From contig NZ_VIKU02000002.1 of NCBI RefSeq assembly GCF_009371985.2, positions 372,001 through 436,000 of the forward strand: a DNA stretch of 64,000 nt, given 5' to 3'. Under the pieces are notes generated by a model that searched no databases, had not been told where the DNA came from, and saw nothing but the letters and a program-made list of their open reading frames with translations. This document shows, in pieces, positions 17,365 through 26,046 of the stretch (its first letter is position 1; every line of letters begins with the position of its first letter). The stretch comes from Pelagihabitans pacificus (lineage in GTDB: Bacteria; Bacteroidota; Bacteroidia; Flavobacteriales; Flavobacteriaceae). Position numbers and translations under genes: made by a program.

Positions 17365-17847
17365 ATGACTAATACCTTATCAAAACACGAACGAAACTTA
17401 TCGGCCCTGATCCATGCGTCGACTTTTTCAAAGTTCTTTATTCCTTTCGGGAACTTTATCATTCCCTTGGTATTATGGACTGCGAACAAGAAAGAATATG
17501 AATTTGTTGATTATAACGGCAAACAAGCACTGAATTTCCAAATTAGCCTACTGCTCTACTCCATTGTATTGGGTATTGTCAGTATTCCTTTTTTCATCGG
17601 TTTCTTTCCCGATATTTTCGATTTCGGTTTTGTTGGCCTAGATCGCCTGAACAATTTCAACAACCTCAACATTCATTTCGACAGTGATGATTTTCGGTTT
17701 GGGAGATGGTTGGTACCTCTCGGTATCACGGGATTGATACAGGGCGCCTTGATCGTGGTCAATATCGTATATACCATTCTCGCTGTTATCAGAACCAATG
17801 AAGGACAAACATTTAAATATCCGATCACTATCAATTTTATAAAATAA
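17365..17847 (+). CDS. DUF4870 membrane protein
   Basis: A 160-residue protein with about three transmembrane segments (around residues 22-37, 55-80 and 115-145). The family signature FVDYNGKQALNFQISLLLY is near residue 47. DUF4870 proteins are small inner-membrane proteins of unknown role, often next to PspC and PadR genes in Flavobacteriia. It is the first gene after the operon promoter. An ATG five bases upstream is out of frame and not used. Confidence 0.88.
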   Translation: MTNTLSKHERNLSALIHASTFSKFFIPFGNFIIPLVLWTANKKEYEFVDYNGKQALNFQISLLLYSIVLGIVSIPFFIGFFPDIFDFGFVGLDRLNNFNNLNIHFDSDDFRFGRWLVPLGITGLIQGALIVVNIVYTILAVIRTNEGQTFKYPITINFIK

Positions 17848-17896
17848 TAGAACAATTCAAAAAATAAAGGAAGGTACTCATCACACCGGATCAAAG

Positions 17897-17940
17897 AGTT
17901 TATTCATCAACCATCAACGAGTATGAAGTTTATTCATCAA
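17897..17940. repeat. 14-bp direct repeat, 30-bp period, upstream of padR
   Basis: AGTTTATTCATCAA occurs at 17897-17910 and again, identically, at 17927-17940. The 30-base period is close to three helical turns, so both copies face the same side of the DNA. It sits between the DUF4870 stop and the likely padR start and could be an internal regulatory site or the mark of a small duplication. Confidence 0.6.
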
Positions 17941-18037
17941 TCAAAAAACGAACCGTTAACCCATGCAGACGACCACTTCAAAAGAGTTTAAAAAACAGCC
18001 GAAGGCGTCGGGACTGCTTAAAAAGCAAAAAGAAATT

Positions 18038-18367
18038 ATGAATGTAGAAAACACAAAGGCGCAAATGCGTAAAGGGGTTCTAGAGTATTGCATTCTTTCC
18101 ATATTGAATGGCAAGGATAAATATGCCTCCGAAATCCTCGAGACCTTAAAAGACGCCAAGATGCTGGTAGTGGAAGGTACTATTTATCCGCTACTTACCA
18201 GATTGAAAAATGCAGGGCTACTCAACTATCGTTGGGAAGAGTCTACCAGTGGACCGCCCCGAAAATATTATACCTTGACCGAGACCGGAAAAATGTTTCT
18301 CAAAGAGCTCGATACTACTTGGGACGAATTGAGAAGTGCAACAAACCTGGTCACCAAAAGCAAGTAA
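18038..18367 (+). CDS. PadR-family transcriptional regulator
   Basis: A 109-residue winged-helix PadR protein when started at the ATG at 18038 (MNVENTKAQMRKGV). An upstream ATG at 17963 would add 25 basic residues not typical of the family. The domain reads LEYCILSILN, YASEILETLKDAKM, VEGTIYPLLTRLKNAGLLNY and the wing GPPRKYYTLTETG. There is little C-terminal extension, so it is the short PadR-s2 type that dimerises through one helix. It is in an operon with membrane and surface proteins and probably autoregulates through the palindrome at the operon promoter. Confidence 0.9.
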   Translation: MNVENTKAQMRKGVLEYCILSILNGKDKYASEILETLKDAKMLVVEGTIYPLLTRLKNAGLLNYRWEESTSGPPRKYYTLTETGKMFLKELDTTWDELRSATNLVTKSK

Positions 18368-18417
18368 CCATTAACAACTACACACTGAAGATAGCATAGT
18401 GTAAAAACAATCAAAAA

Positions 18418-20271
18418 ATGAACAAGACAGTAAATATAAATCTCGCCAATATCCTTTTTCATATCGATGAGGATGCGTACAATAAAATGAGGCGTTATCT
18501 GGAGGCCGTAAGACGTTCCTTTGCCAACACCCCGGGAAGCGATGAAATACTCGCTGATATTGAAGCCCGAATCGCGGAGCTTTTCCATGAAAAATTGGAA
18601 AACGAGCGCCAGGTAATTACCCAAAAAGAGGTAGACGAGGTAATCGCCATTATGGGGCAGCCAGAGGATTACATGGTCGACGAGGACATCTTCGAGGATG
18701 AGCCGCGATCATCGGCTTCCCAGGAACGAAAAAGAGTTAAGAAGCTCTATCGCGACACCGAACAGAAATACGTGGCCGGGGTCTCCTCGGGACTGGCCCA
18801 TTATCTAGGCATCGATCCTATCTGGGTGCGGCTGTTGTGGATTGTACTTACGCTCGGCTCCGGAGGCGGTTTTATTCTCCTATACGGCCTGCTATGGATC
18901 CTGATTCCGGAGGCGGCCACTACCGCCCAAAAGTTGGATATGCGCGGTGAGGCGGTTAACATCAGCAATATCGAGCGAAAAGTAAAGGAAGGCTTTGATG
19001 ATGTTGCCGAAAAAATTAAAAGTGTCGATTATGACAAGGTCGGCAGCAGGGTAAAGGACGGAGGCAAAACTTTTTTCGATACCCTGGGTGATATCATCAT
19101 GTTCTTGTTTAAAGTAATTGGAAAGTTTGTTGGAATTCTTTTGATTATCATCGGTGCGGCCGTCATCATAGGTATGTTCGTCGGTATGTTGACCGTAGGT
19201 ACCTTGGACTGGATTCACCTTCCCGGTCTCGATGGATTTGTAAACAACGTAACCGATACACCCGTATGGCTACTATCGCTCCTGTTTTTCTTTGTCATTG
19301 GGATACCCTTCTTTTTCCTACTGTATTTAGGACTCAAGATCCTGGTAACCAACTTGAAATCGATTGGGAACATTGCCAAATTCACCTTACTGGGTCTATG
19401 GCTGATCTCACTCATCTCCCTGATTGTCATCGGGGTACGGGAAGCCGCTTCCCATGCTTTCGACGGTGCGGTCAAAACGAGTAACGAACTCTACATGGAC
19501 ACCGTAAACGACACCCTCAACATTCAGCTTGCGACCTCCGAACTGTGGGATAACAGGGTTCACATGCGAATGGACGACAGTGTAATGACCTATGATGACG
19601 ACGGACAACCGGTGCTACTGTCCGACGATGTACGCTTTCGTATCCGCAAGTCCAAAGATTCCATAGCACGCATTGAAGTACGAAAGGAAGCGAACGGTCC
19701 TTCGATTGCCGAAGCCAAAGGCACGGCCGAAAAAATTGACTATGCGTACAAAGTGCAGGGCAATACGCTGGTAATGAACGATTTTTTGACTACCCTGGGG
19801 GATAGTAAGTTTAAAGACCAGCAAGTGAGGGTAAATTTGTTACTCCCCGCGGGTGCCCACATGAAATTCGGTTCTACGGGCGATGGTCGTAATTGGAGAA
19901 TGCGGGCCGACACCGATAAAGCTACCGATGGCCTGGGAGGATATCTTTGGAAGATGGGCGAGGACGGGGAACTAAAATGCCAAGACTGTCCGGAAAATAT
20001 CGATTCTTGGGACGAAGGGAAGGGGGAAGATGGAAGAATCATCATTAATGAAGACGGTATCGATATTAATTTTCAAGACGAAGATGGAGAGTCGTTCAAA
20101 ATGAAAATCGATGAGGATGGTGTGAACATCAAAGCCAAAGACAAGGACGGTAACGATATCGACAAGGTTATCATTAATGAAGACGAGGTAGATATCGATG
20201 TTGACGATAACAGGGATACCCTGCAAATGAAAATTGACAAGGATGGCGTTCGAATCAGGACGGGCGATTGA
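18418..20271 (+). CDS. PspC-domain membrane protein with acidic repeat tail
   Basis: A 617-residue protein. Residues 1-90 form a helical N-terminal domain ending in a GQPEDYM motif (a permuted-papain-like ATPase-inhibitor-type segment common in these proteins). Residues 105-165 are the PspC domain (GVSSGLAHYLGIDPIWVR and a hydrophobic helix). Further membrane segments lie around residues 220-350. The C-terminal 200 residues are soluble, with a DUF2807-like beta region and then four degenerate acidic repeats (NEDGIDINF, DEDGVNIKA, NEDEVDIDV, DKDGVRIRT). In enterobacteria PspC senses envelope stress. Here the neighbours PadR and a head-GIN lipoprotein suggest an envelope-homeostasis module, which is an inference. 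Confidence 0.9.
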   Translation: MNKTVNINLANILFHIDEDAYNKMRRYLEAVRRSFANTPGSDEILADIEARIAELFHEKLENERQVITQKEVDEVIAIMGQPEDYMVDEDIFEDEPRSSASQERKRVKKLYRDTEQKYVAGVSSGLAHYLGIDPIWVRLLWIVLTLGSGGGFILLYGLLWILIPEAATTAQKLDMRGEAVNISNIERKVKEGFDDVAEKIKSVDYDKVGSRVKDGGKTFFDTLGDIIMFLFKVIGKFVGILLIIIGAAVIIGMFVGMLTVGTLDWIHLPGLDGFVNNVTDTPVWLLSLLFFFVIGIPFFFLLYLGLKILVTNLKSIGNIAKFTLLGLWLISLISLIVIGVREAASHAFDGAVKTSNELYMDTVNDTLNIQLATSELWDNRVHMRMDDSVMTYDDDGQPVLLSDDVRFRIRKSKDSIARIEVRKEANGPSIAEAKGTAEKIDYAYKVQGNTLVMNDFLTTLGDSKFKDQQVRVNLLLPAGAHMKFGSTGDGRNWRMRADTDKATDGLGGYLWKMGEDGELKCQDCPENIDSWDEGKGEDGRIIINEDGIDINFQDEDGESFKMKIDEDGVNIKAKDKDGNDIDKVIINEDEVDIDVDDNRDTLQMKIDKDGVRIRTGD

Positions 20272-20429
20272 CACCTTACAGTTCATCCATAGGATTTGAC
20301 AACTCGGTCCCGTGAATTGGAAAAGAAAGATTTAAATACGCAATTTTACATTAATCAATAACAACAACAGTAATCAATGGTTGCGCTTACTTCAGGAGAC
20401 CGAAACAGGTGCGACATAAAACAACGATC

Positions 20430-21170
20430 ATGACAACACTAGTAAAAATTACCATCGCATTAGTACTCACCCTTTTCCTCTCATCGTGCGGTTTTGACAT
20501 TCGCATCGATGGCGACAGCTGGGGAAGCGGAAAGAAAGGTAACGGCGTCGTTACCACCCAAACACGAAGCGTCACCGAGGATTTCACCGAAATTACGGCT
20601 TCGGAAGGCCTTATGGTATATGTAACCCAGGCCAAAGACTTTAAAATCGAAGTGGAGGCCGACGAGAATATCATTGATCTTATCGGTACCGATATCAACG
20701 ACGGACGATTGAAGATACACGCCATCAAGAACATAGGGCGGGCTACCAAAAACGTTTATGTGTCGCTTCCCGATGTGACCGCTATCAAAGCTACCAGTGG
20801 CGCACATCTGGAAACCAAAAACACTATCAAAGGAAATCGATTGGAGATCGATGGCAATAGCGGTGCCCTATTGACCTTGGAACTCGATGCCGATGATGTG
20901 GAAATCGATGCGAGTAGCGGAGCCAACCTTTCTATTTCAGGTACGACCGAAGAGGCAGATTTCGATGTAAGCAGCGGGGGTAACGTGAATGCTCGGGAAC
21001 TGGAGTCTAAAATATGTACCGCAGAAGCTAGCAGCGGGGGTAACCTTCGAATCCACGTTACCGAGTCTTTGGTGGCGAACGCCAGTAGCGGGGGAAATAT
21101 CTCGTACTCCGGAGATGCCTCCTTTGAAGGTAAAAAGAATTTTTCAGGAAGCATCGTACATAAGGATTAG
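20430..21170 (+). CDS. Head-GIN domain (DUF2807) lipoprotein
   Basis: A 246-residue lipoprotein (LFLSSC, Cys18) started at the ATG at 20430; an in-frame GTG at 20409 is less likely. The mature protein is a DUF2807/head-GIN right-handed beta-helix. Its coils are visible as repeating turns SGAHLE, SGALLT, SSGANLS, SSGGNVN, SSGGNLR and SSGGNIS about every 16-20 residues. The family is predicted to be surface-exposed and possibly adhesive in Bacteroidota. It is the last gene of the PadR/PspC operon, followed by a strong terminator. Confidence 0.9.
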   Translation: MTTLVKITIALVLTLFLSSCGFDIRIDGDSWGSGKKGNGVVTTQTRSVTEDFTEITASEGLMVYVTQAKDFKIEVEADENIIDLIGTDINDGRLKIHAIKNIGRATKNVYVSLPDVTAIKATSGAHLETKNTIKGNRLEIDGNSGALLTLELDADDVEIDASSGANLSISGTTEEADFDVSSGGNVNARELESKICTAEASSGGNLRIHVTESLVANASSGGNISYSGDASFEGKKNFSGSIVHKD

Positions 21171-21196
21171 TATTTAAAACAAACCTGAACACCAAC

Positions 21197-21240
21197 AAGA
21201 CCCTTGATTCCATAAGACCGGAATCCAGGGTCTTTATTTT
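21197..21240 (+). terminator. Intrinsic terminator after the head-GIN gene
   Basis: A 15-base arm at 21197-21211 pairs with 21220-21234 (one mismatch, eight-base loop) and is followed by TATTTT. It closes the DUF4870-padR-pspC-GIN operon. Confidence 0.85.
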
Positions 21241-21285
21241 AGCCGTCCCGATTGTTTGTCTATATTAGTACAAACCTTATCGACA

Positions 21286-22302
21286 ATGCGAGTACTCCTC
21301 AAAAAGTATGTGCTTCCTCTTAAACATACCTTCAGCATTTCACGCGAATCGCACGATTTTCAGGACACCCTGATAGTTGGTCTTTCGTTGGATGGACGAA
21401 CGGGTTATGGCGAGTCGACTTCCAATACCTATTACAATAGCACTGTGGAAAGCATGATGGCCGAAATAAAGGCCATTCGAGATGAGTTGGAAGCATTTGA
21501 GTTCACGACCCCGGAAGTGTTCCATTCCTTTTTGGTCAGTAAGGGATTGACCAACTTTACCATTTGTGCCTTGGACCTGGCGGCACACGATCTATATGGA
21601 AAACTGTTAGGGAAACCGTTGTATGAACTTTGGGGGACCAACCTAGACTATTATCCTATTACCAATTACACCATTGGCATTGATACCATTGAAAAAATGG
21701 TCGCAAAAATGAAGGAAACTCCCTGGCCTATCTACAAAATAAAATTAGGCACGAACAATGACGTTTCCATCGTGAGGTCCTTACGCGAACACACCGATGC
21801 GGTTTTCAGGATCGATGCCAATGGTGCTTGGTCGGCCCATGAGACCATTCGCAATGCCCCAATATTAAAAGACCTTGGAGTGGAGTTTTTGGAACAGCCC
21901 TTAAAGGCCGATGATTGGGAGGGCATGGAACGGGTGGCCCATCATTGCGTGCTGCCGGTAATCGCCGATGAAAGTTGTATCGTGGAAGGAGATGTTGAAA
22001 ATTGTGGATTACACTTTAACGGCATAAACATTAAACTCGTCAAATGTGGCGGGCTTACCCCGGCATTGCGTATGATTAAAAAGGCCAGGGAACTGGGGCT
22101 GAAGGTGATGGTAGGCTGTATGACCGAATCTACGGTAGGTATCTCGGCCATTGCACAGCTTTTGCCCCAGTTGGATTATGTGGATATGGATGGACCGTTG
22201 CTCCTGAAAGAAGACATTGCCGACGGGATACAAATAGTGGAGAATGGCAAACTTGTTTTCCCGACCGCGGGCGGGAGCGGCATAACCCTACGACAATGGT
22301 AG
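21286..22302 (+). CDS. Dipeptide epimerase (L-Ala-D/L-Glu epimerase type, enolase superfamily)
   Basis: A 338-residue enolase-superfamily enzyme started at ATG 21286 (a TTG ten codons upstream is less likely). The muconate-lactonising subgroup residues are visible: KIKLG (Kx K pair) near residue 152, metal ligands in RIDANGAW, LEQPL and IADES, and the second catalytic Lys in NIKLVKCGG. The DGP near the C-terminus (DMDGPLL) is typical of dipeptide epimerases, which convert L-Ala-D-Glu from murein into L-Ala-L-Glu. The exact dipeptide specificity is not certain. It overlaps the next gene by seven bases, so the two are translationally coupled. Confidence 0.87.
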   Translation: MRVLLKKYVLPLKHTFSISRESHDFQDTLIVGLSLDGRTGYGESTSNTYYNSTVESMMAEIKAIRDELEAFEFTTPEVFHSFLVSKGLTNFTICALDLAAHDLYGKLLGKPLYELWGTNLDYYPITNYTIGIDTIEKMVAKMKETPWPIYKIKLGTNNDVSIVRSLREHTDAVFRIDANGAWSAHETIRNAPILKDLGVEFLEQPLKADDWEGMERVAHHCVLPVIADESCIVEGDVENCGLHFNGINIKLVKCGGLTPALRMIKKARELGLKVMVGCMTESTVGISAIAQLLPQLDYVDMDGPLLLKEDIADGIQIVENGKLVFPTAGGSGITLRQW

Positions 22303-23345
22303 CTTATATCGATTCATTTCCGGGAAGGGAGCTTTTGCTCAATAATAAAAAATACCTGTACTTTGGTGGTACCGCCTACCTCGGACTTCAAACCGATCCG
22401 GCGTTTCAAAAGCTATTCATACAAAATATAAACACCTATGGTACCAGCTATGGGGCCTCCCGTAAGTCAAATATCCAAATCACCATTTTTGAGGAAGTGG
22501 AGGCCTATTTGTCCCAACTGGTAGGTAGCGAAGCATGTAGTACCCTATCCTCCGGATATCTGGCGGGACAATTTGTGGTACAGCAACTGAGCACCCGTGA
22601 TTATCGACTCTTCTACGCCCCCAATACGCATTCTGCACTTTTTGCCTCCAAAACCAAGTGCTACACGACTTTTGCTACCTTGAATATTGCCCTACGGGAA
22701 CATTTGTCCACAAAAAGCACCCAAATTCCAGTGGTTTTTCTGGACTCCATCGATTTTTCCGGTAGTAATTATCCCGGTTTTGAAGCACTGAAATCCTTGC
22801 CCTTGGACCAGATCGTACTCGTAGTCGATGACTCCCATGGCATTGGCATAGTTGGAGATTCAGGAGCTGGTGTATTCAGAATGGTAGAAGCGCTTCGACC
22901 CAGGGAACTTATCGTCTGTTGTTCATTGGGCAAGGGATTCAGCGTTCAGGCCGGAGCAGTTTTTGCCAAGGCCAAGAGAATAAGGCAACTTACCGACTCC
23001 GATTTCTTCGGGGGAGCGAGTCCCGCCTCCCCGGCCTCGATGGCCACCTTACTTCAAGCGGAATCGATTTATTTAGAAAAGAGGCGCAAGCTTCACGACA
23101 ATATCGAAGTGTTTCTTAAACAGCTCAAAAACCCGGATTTTTTTCTTCAAATGCCCAGTCATCCTGCCTTCAGCTATACTGGTGACCCCTTAACCGATTA
23201 CCTTAGGGTGCATCACATAATCGTAACAAGTTTTGCCTACCCGAGTGAGGCTGCCACGGTAATGAATAGAATTATTCTAAGCGCCGCCCATACCAAGGAC
23301 GATATTGATAGGTTGGCGGAGGCCATTAATTCTTTTAGGGAATAG
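22296..23345 (+). CDS. PLP-dependent alpha-oxoamine synthase-like/aminotransferase class I/II enzyme
   Basis: A 349-residue fold-type I PLP enzyme resembling 8-amino-7-oxononanoate synthase and 2-amino-3-ketobutyrate ligase, but about 40 residues shorter. Visible features are YGTSYGASRKSN, the cofactor Asp-x-x-His in VDDSHGIGIVG, and the PLP lysine in CCSLGKGFS. The usual acyl-CoA-binding features are weak, so it may act as an aminotransferase or aldolase rather than a biotin enzyme. No other biotin genes are nearby. Overlap with the dipeptide epimerase suggests a role in handling murein-derived peptides or amino acids, which is inference. Confidence 0.75.
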   Translation: MVAYIDSFPGRELLLNNKKYLYFGGTAYLGLQTDPAFQKLFIQNINTYGTSYGASRKSNIQITIFEEVEAYLSQLVGSEACSTLSSGYLAGQFVVQQLSTRDYRLFYAPNTHSALFASKTKCYTTFATLNIALREHLSTKSTQIPVVFLDSIDFSGSNYPGFEALKSLPLDQIVLVVDDSHGIGIVGDSGAGVFRMVEALRPRELIVCCSLGKGFSVQAGAVFAKAKRIRQLTDSDFFGGASPASPASMATLLQAESIYLEKRRKLHDNIEVFLKQLKNPDFFLQMPSHPAFSYTGDPLTDYLRVHHIIVTSFAYPSEAATVMNRIILSAAHTKDDIDRLAEAINSFRE

Positions 23346-23472
23346 CACCTAAGAAACTTAGTGCGTCTTAAGTATTATATTGTTAAATTTTCTTAATATT
23401 TTTTAGGAATATGATAAATATAGTTCGTATCTTTTATGTGTTTACCGAGGTACTAATTTAAATACTACGAAT

Positions 23473-23919
23473 ATGAAAAAAATAGCAGGATTGGTTTTGC
23501 TGATGTTGGTAATCGTATCTACAACTGCGCTCACATCCTCGAAACCACAAACGGAAAATTCCCTGGAAGGCACTTGGGAACTTATCAATCGTTTTAACTA
23601 CGACGAACAAGGGGTTTCCGACACCATCCCCAACACCAATGGCTATCGCCAGGTTAAGATATACAGTAAAGGCAAGGTCATGTGGACACGTTATTCCCCC
23701 GACGATCCCGCGGAATGGTTCGGTTTTGGATCATATACCAACACCCAAAACGAGTTGGAAGAACGCCTGGAATACGGTTCGGATGCCATGATGAAAGTCA
23801 TTGATACCGTGCAAGTCTTTAAATTTGAGCTCGTACTTGACAAAGATACCTATAGTCAAATAACATTGGATGACGAGGGGCACCGTACCTTCTCGGAAAA
23901 CTATAGGAGAATCGATTAA
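23473..23919 (+). CDS. Small exported lipocalin-like (DUF4488-type) protein
   Basis: A 148-residue protein with a Sec signal peptide (MKKIAGLVLLMLVIVSTTALT). The mature part opens with SLEGTWELI, the usual first strand of lipocalin-like or DUF4488 domains, and continues with alternating strands (QVKIYSKGKVMWTRY, FKFELVLDKDTYSQI). It is probably periplasmic; the ligand and role are unknown. It is separated from the PLP gene by about 130 AT-rich bases and followed by a strong bidirectional terminator, so it is likely monocistronic. Confidence 0.72.
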   Translation: MKKIAGLVLLMLVIVSTTALTSSKPQTENSLEGTWELINRFNYDEQGVSDTIPNTNGYRQVKIYSKGKVMWTRYSPDDPAEWFGFGSYTNTQNELEERLEYGSDAMMKVIDTVQVFKFELVLDKDTYSQITLDDEGHRTFSENYRRID

Positions 23920-23941
23920 GTTACGATTAATTCCCATCAAA

Positions 23942-23976
23942 AAGGGTCGTCGTCATATGACGGCGACCCTTTTTTA
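23942..23976. terminator. Bidirectional terminator between the lipocalin-like gene and trxB
   Basis: A near-perfect palindrome (23942-23956 with 23957-23971, one G-T pair) is flanked by an A run on the left and T6 on the right, so it can terminate both converging genes. Confidence 0.9.
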
Positions 23977-23995
23977 CAGTTTTCTTCTATTGGTT

Positions 23996-24961
23996 TTAAG
24001 CCACTTCTTCCGGGGTTTCAACGGTCGCCAAATACCGTTCGGCGTCCAAAGCCGCCATACAACCCGTACCTGCGGCGGTAACCGCTTGCCGGTATTCTTT
24101 GTCCTGTGAATCTCCGGAGGCGAAAACACCCGGTTTATTGGTTTTTGTGGATTTTCCCTTGGTAATTAAATATCCGGTCTCGTCCATATCTAATTGGCCC
24201 TTAAAAATATCGGTATTCGGCTTATGCCCAATGGCGATAAAAAGGCCGGTTATAGCAATCTCCTCTTTTTCACCGGTCTGGTTGTTGACCATCCGGAGGC
24301 CTTCTACCACTTGGTCTCCCAGTACCTCGTCGACCTCGGTATTATATCGTATCTCGATATTCTTCAGGCTATTCACCCTATGCTGCATGGCCTTGGAAGC
24401 ACGCATATGGTCTTTTCGCACCAACATAGTCACCTTATTGCAAATATTGGCCAAATAGGAGGCTTCCTCGGCAGCTGTATCCCCACCACCCACGATGGCA
24501 ACGTCTTGGCCTTTGTAGAAAAATCCGTCACAGACGGCACAGGCAGAAACACCACCCCCGCGTAAACGTTGCTCGCTGGGAATGTTCAGGTACTTCGCCG
24601 AAGCACCGGTTGCAATAATAATAGTTTCCGCTTCTACCTTTTTATCGTTGTCCACGGTAACAAGGTGAATACCGCCTACCTCATCACTCAGCTCAACGGC
24701 GGTAACCATACCAATACGAACTTCGGTTCCAAAACGTTCTGCCTGCTGTTGAAGTTGCACCATCATGGTGGGCCCATCGATTCCCTCAGGGTACCCCGGA
24801 AAATTATCAACTTCAGTAGTAGTGGTTAATTGGCCCCCTGGTTCCATTCCAGTATATACCACGGGTTTTAAATCTGCCCTAGCAGCATATATGGCAGCAG
24901 TATACCCCGCTGGACCAGATCCTATAATCAATGTTTTTATTCTCTCTATTTGCGCTGACAT
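23996..24961 (-). CDS. trxB: Thioredoxin reductase
   Basis: A 321-residue low-molecular-weight thioredoxin reductase. FAD motif GSGPAGYTAA is near residue 14, the redox-active pair CAVC in SACAVCDGFF is near residue 139, the NADPH motif VGGGDTAAEEA follows, and the C-terminal FAD contact is ASGDSQDKEYRQAVTAAG. The start at 24961 (MSAQIERIKT) is chosen because the longer reading frame adds 59 residues unlike the family and because a -7 box lies about 22 bases upstream. It reduces thioredoxin with NADPH in the cytoplasm and would support MsrA. Confidence 0.95.
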   Translation of the reverse strand: MSAQIERIKTLIIGSGPAGYTAAIYAARADLKPVVYTGMEPGGQLTTTTEVDNFPGYPEGIDGPTMMVQLQQQAERFGTEVRIGMVTAVELSDEVGGIHLVTVDNDKKVEAETIIIATGASAKYLNIPSEQRLRGGGVSACAVCDGFFYKGQDVAIVGGGDTAAEEASYLANICNKVTMLVRKDHMRASKAMQHRVNSLKNIEIRYNTEVDEVLGDQVVEGLRMVNNQTGEKEEIAITGLFIAIGHKPNTDIFKGQLDMDETGYLITKGKSTKTNKPGVFASGDSQDKEYRQAVTAAGTGCMAALDAERYLATVETPEEVA

Positions 24962-24982
24962 AGTTTGCTTGAGTTTATATGA

Positions 24983-24990
24983 CAAAAGTA
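24983..24990 (-). promoter_or_regulatory. -7 promoter box for trxB
   Basis: On the minus strand this reads TACTTTTG, an exact TAnnTTTG match 22 bases from the trxB ATG. No convincing -33 TTTG sits at the usual distance, so the call rests on one box and position. Confidence 0.45.
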
Positions 24991-25292
24991 GTTTTTTTAC
25001 AAAAAAACTTACTTTTTTATTATTAAAAGTTATCCGAGTGCATCCTTGCAAAAAACTTTTAAACAAGGATACTTTCGCGTTAAGTGAACAATGTAGTCCA
25101 ACTTGGTCCCAAATACGTTCAATTTCCGTGAAATTCATTGTTAATCTACGCTAAAATCAAGTAATCTCATCGACCAAAGAATCTCCCTCAAATTATTTCC
25201 GTCATTTCTTTTTATGAAAGAATCGTATGTGTAATTGATAAAAAACATTACAAAGGCTGACAGACATCATTTTTTTTTATTCAAATCCTCTG

Positions 25293-25300
25293 TAATTTTG
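25293..25300 (+). promoter_or_regulatory. -7 promoter box for the LytTR response regulator
   Basis: TAATTTTG matches TAnnTTTG exactly, with a T8 run about 13-22 bases upstream as a weak -33 region. It predicts a transcript with a leader of roughly 20 bases before the GTG at 25326. Confidence 0.5.
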
Positions 25301-25325
25301 GAATCGTTTTTAAAAAGCACTAATA

Positions 25326-26024
25326 GTGAACAAAGTACTCAAGACCGTAGTCATCGATGATTCGGGCATGCAGCTCAAGGTAATATCCAAATTAGTGAAT
25401 AATCATCCCAATCTAACATTGGAAGCCGTTTATGAAAACGGTGTAGCCGCAAGGGAGGGACTGCAAAAAAAGGAGATCGACCTTATCCTACTTGATATCG
25501 AAATGCCAGTCATTGACGGTTTTGATTTTTTGGATACTTTGGAACATAGGCCTCAAATCATTATTATTTCGGGCAAATCGGACTACGCCTTAAGGGCTTT
25601 TGATTACGATGTTACCGATTACCTTCACAAACCCATACTTCTTCAGCGATTCAACACCGCAATACAAAGAGCGCTGGCCAACCATCTTCACTCCGTGGGG
25701 GAAGGCACTCCCCAAGATTTCATTTTCGTTAATAGCAATCTTCAAAAAAGAAAGGTTGTGATCGACCAAATTAAGTGGATAGAAGCCTTAGGGGACTATG
25801 TAAAGATCATTACGTCCAATGGTAAAATATTGGTGCTCACGACCATGAAGGCATTCTTGGAACGGTTACCCAATCCCAAGTTCATTAGAATACATAAGTC
25901 CTATGCGGTAAATGTGGAAAAAATCGACAAATTCTCGAGCACCTATGTAGAAATCGGGGATGAAAAAATCCCAATGAGCCGCCTCAGAAAATCAGAGCTG
26001 GAAAAAGCGCTCGCCGAAATCTGA
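25326..26024 (+). CDS. LytTR-family response regulator, GTG start
   Basis: A 232-residue response regulator. Residues 5-118 are a receiver domain with acidic pocket Asp-Asp in VIDDSG, phospho-acceptor Asp in LLDIEMPVIDG near residue 57, and Lys in LHKPI. Residues 130-232 are a LytTR DNA-binding domain (IKWIEALGDYVKI, FIRIHKSYAVN). The start is forced: an in-frame TAA at 25311 lies just upstream and no ATG precedes the receiver domain, so GTG at 25326 is used. No histidine kinase is adjacent; in Bacteroidota such regulators usually pair with LytS-type kinases encoded elsewhere. Convergent with galK. Confidence 0.92.
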   Translation: MNKVLKTVVIDDSGMQLKVISKLVNNHPNLTLEAVYENGVAAREGLQKKEIDLILLDIEMPVIDGFDFLDTLEHRPQIIIISGKSDYALRAFDYDVTDYLHKPILLQRFNTAIQRALANHLHSVGEGTPQDFIFVNSNLQKRKVVIDQIKWIEALGDYVKIITSNGKILVLTTMKAFLERLPNPKFIRIHKSYAVNVEKIDKFSSTYVEIGDEKIPMSRLRKSELEKALAEI

Positions 26025-26046
26025 CCATCTTCTTCATAAACCCGAT

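Noticed and set aside
22296-23345. Naming the PLP enzyme bioF
   Set aside because: It is shorter than BioF, lacks biotin neighbours and overlaps a dipeptide epimerase gene, so the gene symbol would be unsupported.
23996-25138. A longer thioredoxin reductase start at 25138
   Set aside because: The extra 59 residues do not match the family, and a -7 box lies just upstream of the shorter start.
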